Source of the DNA: Tritrichomonas musculus
Taxonomy: Eukaryota > Parabasalia > Tritrichomonadida > Tritrichomonadidae
Length of the DNA: 64,000 bases
Direction: 5' to 3'
Assembly (NCBI GenBank): GCA_039105265.1
Contig: JAPFFF010000003.1
Span: 8,432,001 to 8,496,000, forward strand
How positions within the stretch are numbered: position 1 is the first letter of the stretch; each line of letters begins with the position of its first letter. Below are positions 61,346-64,000 of this stretch, in pieces. The notes below the pieces were generated by a model. It had not been told where the DNA came from, searched no databases, and saw only the letters and a list, made by a program, of their open reading frames with translations. The translations under genes and the position numbers were made by a program.

Positions 61346-62562
61346 AAAATTACTGATCATTGATTTTTTTATGCACCAACTTATCACATAAAGCATTTCA
61401 TTAGTGAATTATGACAAAATTATTATAACACAACCTAAGAGAAAAATAAAATGAAAAATTATATTATTTAATTATTTTAAAAATGTATGTTTATTTATTA
61501 TTCGCTAAGTAAATATATTTCACTAATATAAAGATCATAATTGTCATTACAAATAGCATTTGGGCTTTCTCCAATATTTATATATGAAAATTATTTCATT
61601 TACAGTTTCATAATATTTTGACTTACACAACAATTGTATATCATTAATGCAATTTCTTGTCCAAAAACTAAGATCATCGATTTTCACTTTTTCCTTTCTT
61701 TTTATTAAATTTTATTGAATCGTTTTTAATTTCAATTCAATAAATTCAAGTAGATCAGGTAGCTTATAGCGAAATCTTGTTATCATCCGTTGAACAAAAG
61801 CAAATGTTGTAATTTTATCAAAATTTATTTTTTCTGATTTAGAACAATAGCTGCATATTTCTAAAACATTTTGATTAATTTAGTCATTTATTCCATATTT
61901 TAAAAGTAAATAATAAAATCTTCAATATTAATCGAATTCTGATATTTAAGCGTATGCCGATATCAGCCAAAAATAATCTACCTTTAAAAATATTTGAATA
62001 AATTTTATTAAAAAATTTAAAAATAAGATTATATTATAGAAAATTTTCTGTAGGATTCGATGTAAACGCAAATTGGATGGACTAATTAAAGTAAATCCCA
62101 TGGAAAATACAAAAAGAATAGCATAGGAAAGCTTTAAAAAACTGTTAATCTGACATTCTCTATTTCTTAGGTAAGAACATAGGATGCAGACATGATTGCT
62201 GAAACATGTTACCGATCAAGTTTTGCCACAATTTCATTCTTAAGAACTAAATTATTAACAAATTTCCAGTGTATGGGCTCCAGTTCTTTTGTTTTAGGAT
62301 CATAAAAAAAGGAAAAGTCAAGATAATAAATATGAAGTAACCGATAAATTTTCTTTAAAATCAAACTTTTTACAGTTATTCGAAAACGGCATAAGTAGGT
62401 TAGATAAAAGTTCGGGACTCGGTAAAAATTATGTAAAAATATAAAAAGATGCATCAATTTTTTAATTTACATGAATAATCTCAAAATATTATTCACCATT
62501 TTTCTCCTATTTTTCTTTCAATTTATTCTCTCAAAAAGTTGAGACACAATCTCTCTTTCTAC

Positions 62563-62655
62563 AATAAACTTGAATCAAAAACGATAAGACACTTCTGGTC
62601 AAAATTGAATTAAATTTCACCATAGGTGTTTTATCGTTTTTGATTCAAGTTTATT
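62563..62655. repeat. Inverted repeat of about 31 bp with 30-bp loop
   Basis: AATAAACTTGAATCAAAAAC at 62563 and the following bases to 62593 recur inverted at 62624-62655, with one or two mismatches. It could be a tiny fold-back element or the remains of paired terminal repeats. Confidence 0.85.
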
Positions 62656-64000
62656 AAATTTAAATCATCATCATTATTATTTATATTCCTATCTGTAATA
62701 ATATTTTCGGTCTCTAAAGGCAGTTCCTAAGGGAATAATTAATTTTAACTTGAGATTGGAGGATAAAATATCTTAATATTGTATACATTTATTTTTCTCA
62801 ATCATTTTTTATTCAAATATATTTTTCAATTGTAATTCAATATTTAATAAGAGTGTTTTCAAATGGTTTATTGAAAAATAAATAATTTATTTTGTTTATT
62901 TTCCAGATTTCTTTTCTTATTTATAGATTAAAAAAGGAATTTTATATTTAAAATATTAATAGAAAAAGTTTTTTATAGATAACCACTATTGATGAAATGA
63001 TTTTTGTATAAATAAATTTCATGTCGAAAAATTTTTACTAATAATTGAAGAGCTAATATTTATAATTGACATTTAATCTGCGTAAAAATCTATTTTAAGG
63101 AATCAATCAATCTAATTATTTATTTTCTATATAAATATTTTCAAAAAACAATATTAATTATCTTTTTATTTGAAAGATTTAGACTTATTTCCATATTAAA
63201 ACTTGACCAATATTGCTTAACTTAATTAATTTTTTGTTAAAAATAAAAATGTTTTTTGTAATTCTTATCAAAATAAGTACTGAGATTTTTAACCTCAAAT
63301 CAAAAATATAGGTCTTATTTCTTATTGGAACACATAGTTAATTATGAATGTAAGGAAAATTTGAAAGAATAATGAATAAAAAAAGAATTTTACTAATAGT
63401 TTTTAATTACATAAATTCACTATTATTGTCAACCAATTGATGCGAATATGAAATCAAAAATGTAAATGAGTAAAAAAATCTGATTGAAATTATATTAATT
63501 TAGAAATACAATTTGGGCCTTTATGATACAATTATTTTAACAAGAATCAAAAATTCTAATTATAATAATCGAAATACAAACTAAAGATATATAAACTACA
63601 TAAAAAAACTTATTTTATACAAAATAATTTTTGAATTCATTTTGATGGTATACACATTTATAAAGTTTTCATATTTTTATGATAATATTTCCTAGCATGT
63701 GACAAAATTAGTAAATTAAATAAACCTAAAAAGCTAAGAGAAAATCAGGCTAATGCAAATATGGGAAAAATAAAAATATCGTTTATCATAAAATAAATTA
63801 TGTTTATAGAAAACATTAACTTTTTTTAAAATAAAGAACAGAATAAAAAATTAAATGCTATTTGCTGAAGATCTATCGAGAAACCGCTTGTATAAAATCA
63901 AATGAGTGAAAAAAATATAAACAGAAAAGCATACGTTTTTTTTTTTTTCGGTTTAAAATTTGATATTTATATAAAAAAATTTAACTTTCTTTTATCAAAA

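Larger units (their letters stand above)
60415..64000. other. Gene-poor 3.6-kb interval
   Basis: Mostly AT-rich DNA without genes. It holds a direct repeat pair (60954-61152), a short coding-like relic (about 61206-61345, minus) and an inverted repeat (62563-62655). The rest shows nothing recognisable. Confidence 0.5.

Noticed and set aside
62209-62457. 82-codon minus-strand frame
   Set aside because: Aromatic/Ile-rich as expected by chance; no family recognised and no promoter-like site.

Overview
The window looks like nuclear DNA of a parabasalid protist, most likely a Tritrichomonas-type trichomonad. The DNA is very AT-rich, genes are close together on both strands, and nearly every gene is one uninterrupted reading frame; no intron was recognised. 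The gene families fit: AAAP amino-acid transporters, DUF3447-type ankyrin proteins, a BspA/TpLRR leucine-rich protein, a TKL-kinase/Sel1 relic, a tetraspanin-like protein and a very large BEACH protein. Short initiator-like TCATTTT sites lie 10-25 bases before some start codons. Species assignment is an inference.

Layout. 0.7-9.8 kb: a protein kinase without a visible ATG, an AAAP transporter, a decayed kinase/Sel1 gene, a repeat- and MITE-bearing gap, a membrane-anchored glycosyltransferase-like gene and a tetraspanin-like gene. 10.1 kb: tRNA-Ser(UGA). 10.3-14.9 kb: a giant ankyrin gene. 15-17.6 kb: a dispersed repeat and an intact Mutator/Kolobok-like transposase. 17.9-27.5 kb: beta-adaptin, a small unknown gene, a ZIP-family transporter with altered metal-site residues, an RRM/SR-like protein, an alpha/beta hydrolase, a second glycosyltransferase-like gene and an HMG-box protein. 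27.6-37 kb: the 3131-residue BEACH/WD40 protein with a long coding minisatellite. 37.7-48.9 kb: a small unknown gene, the BspA-like gene, a frameshifted ankyrin gene, a helical-repeat protein, a doublecortin/ubiquitin-like plus P-loop NTPase, a coiled-coil protein and an ENTH/epsin-like protein. 51.4-53.3 kb: a RasGAP.

54.5-64 kb is mostly mobile-element territory: a 1222-bp non-autonomous hAT-like element with a perfect 8-bp target duplication, then a decayed Polinton/Maverick-like fragment, then gene-poor sequence with small direct and inverted repeats.

The genes do not form an operon-like system. Several act in membrane traffic and signalling (beta-adaptin, epsin-like, BEACH, RasGAP, kinase). 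The most unusual points are three long genes without a usable ATG, sharp GC-rich patches in the 3' parts of several genes (two with poly(A) at or just after the gene end), a Cys-rich insertion in the BEACH domain, and the doublecortin/ubiquitin-like-NTPase fusion.
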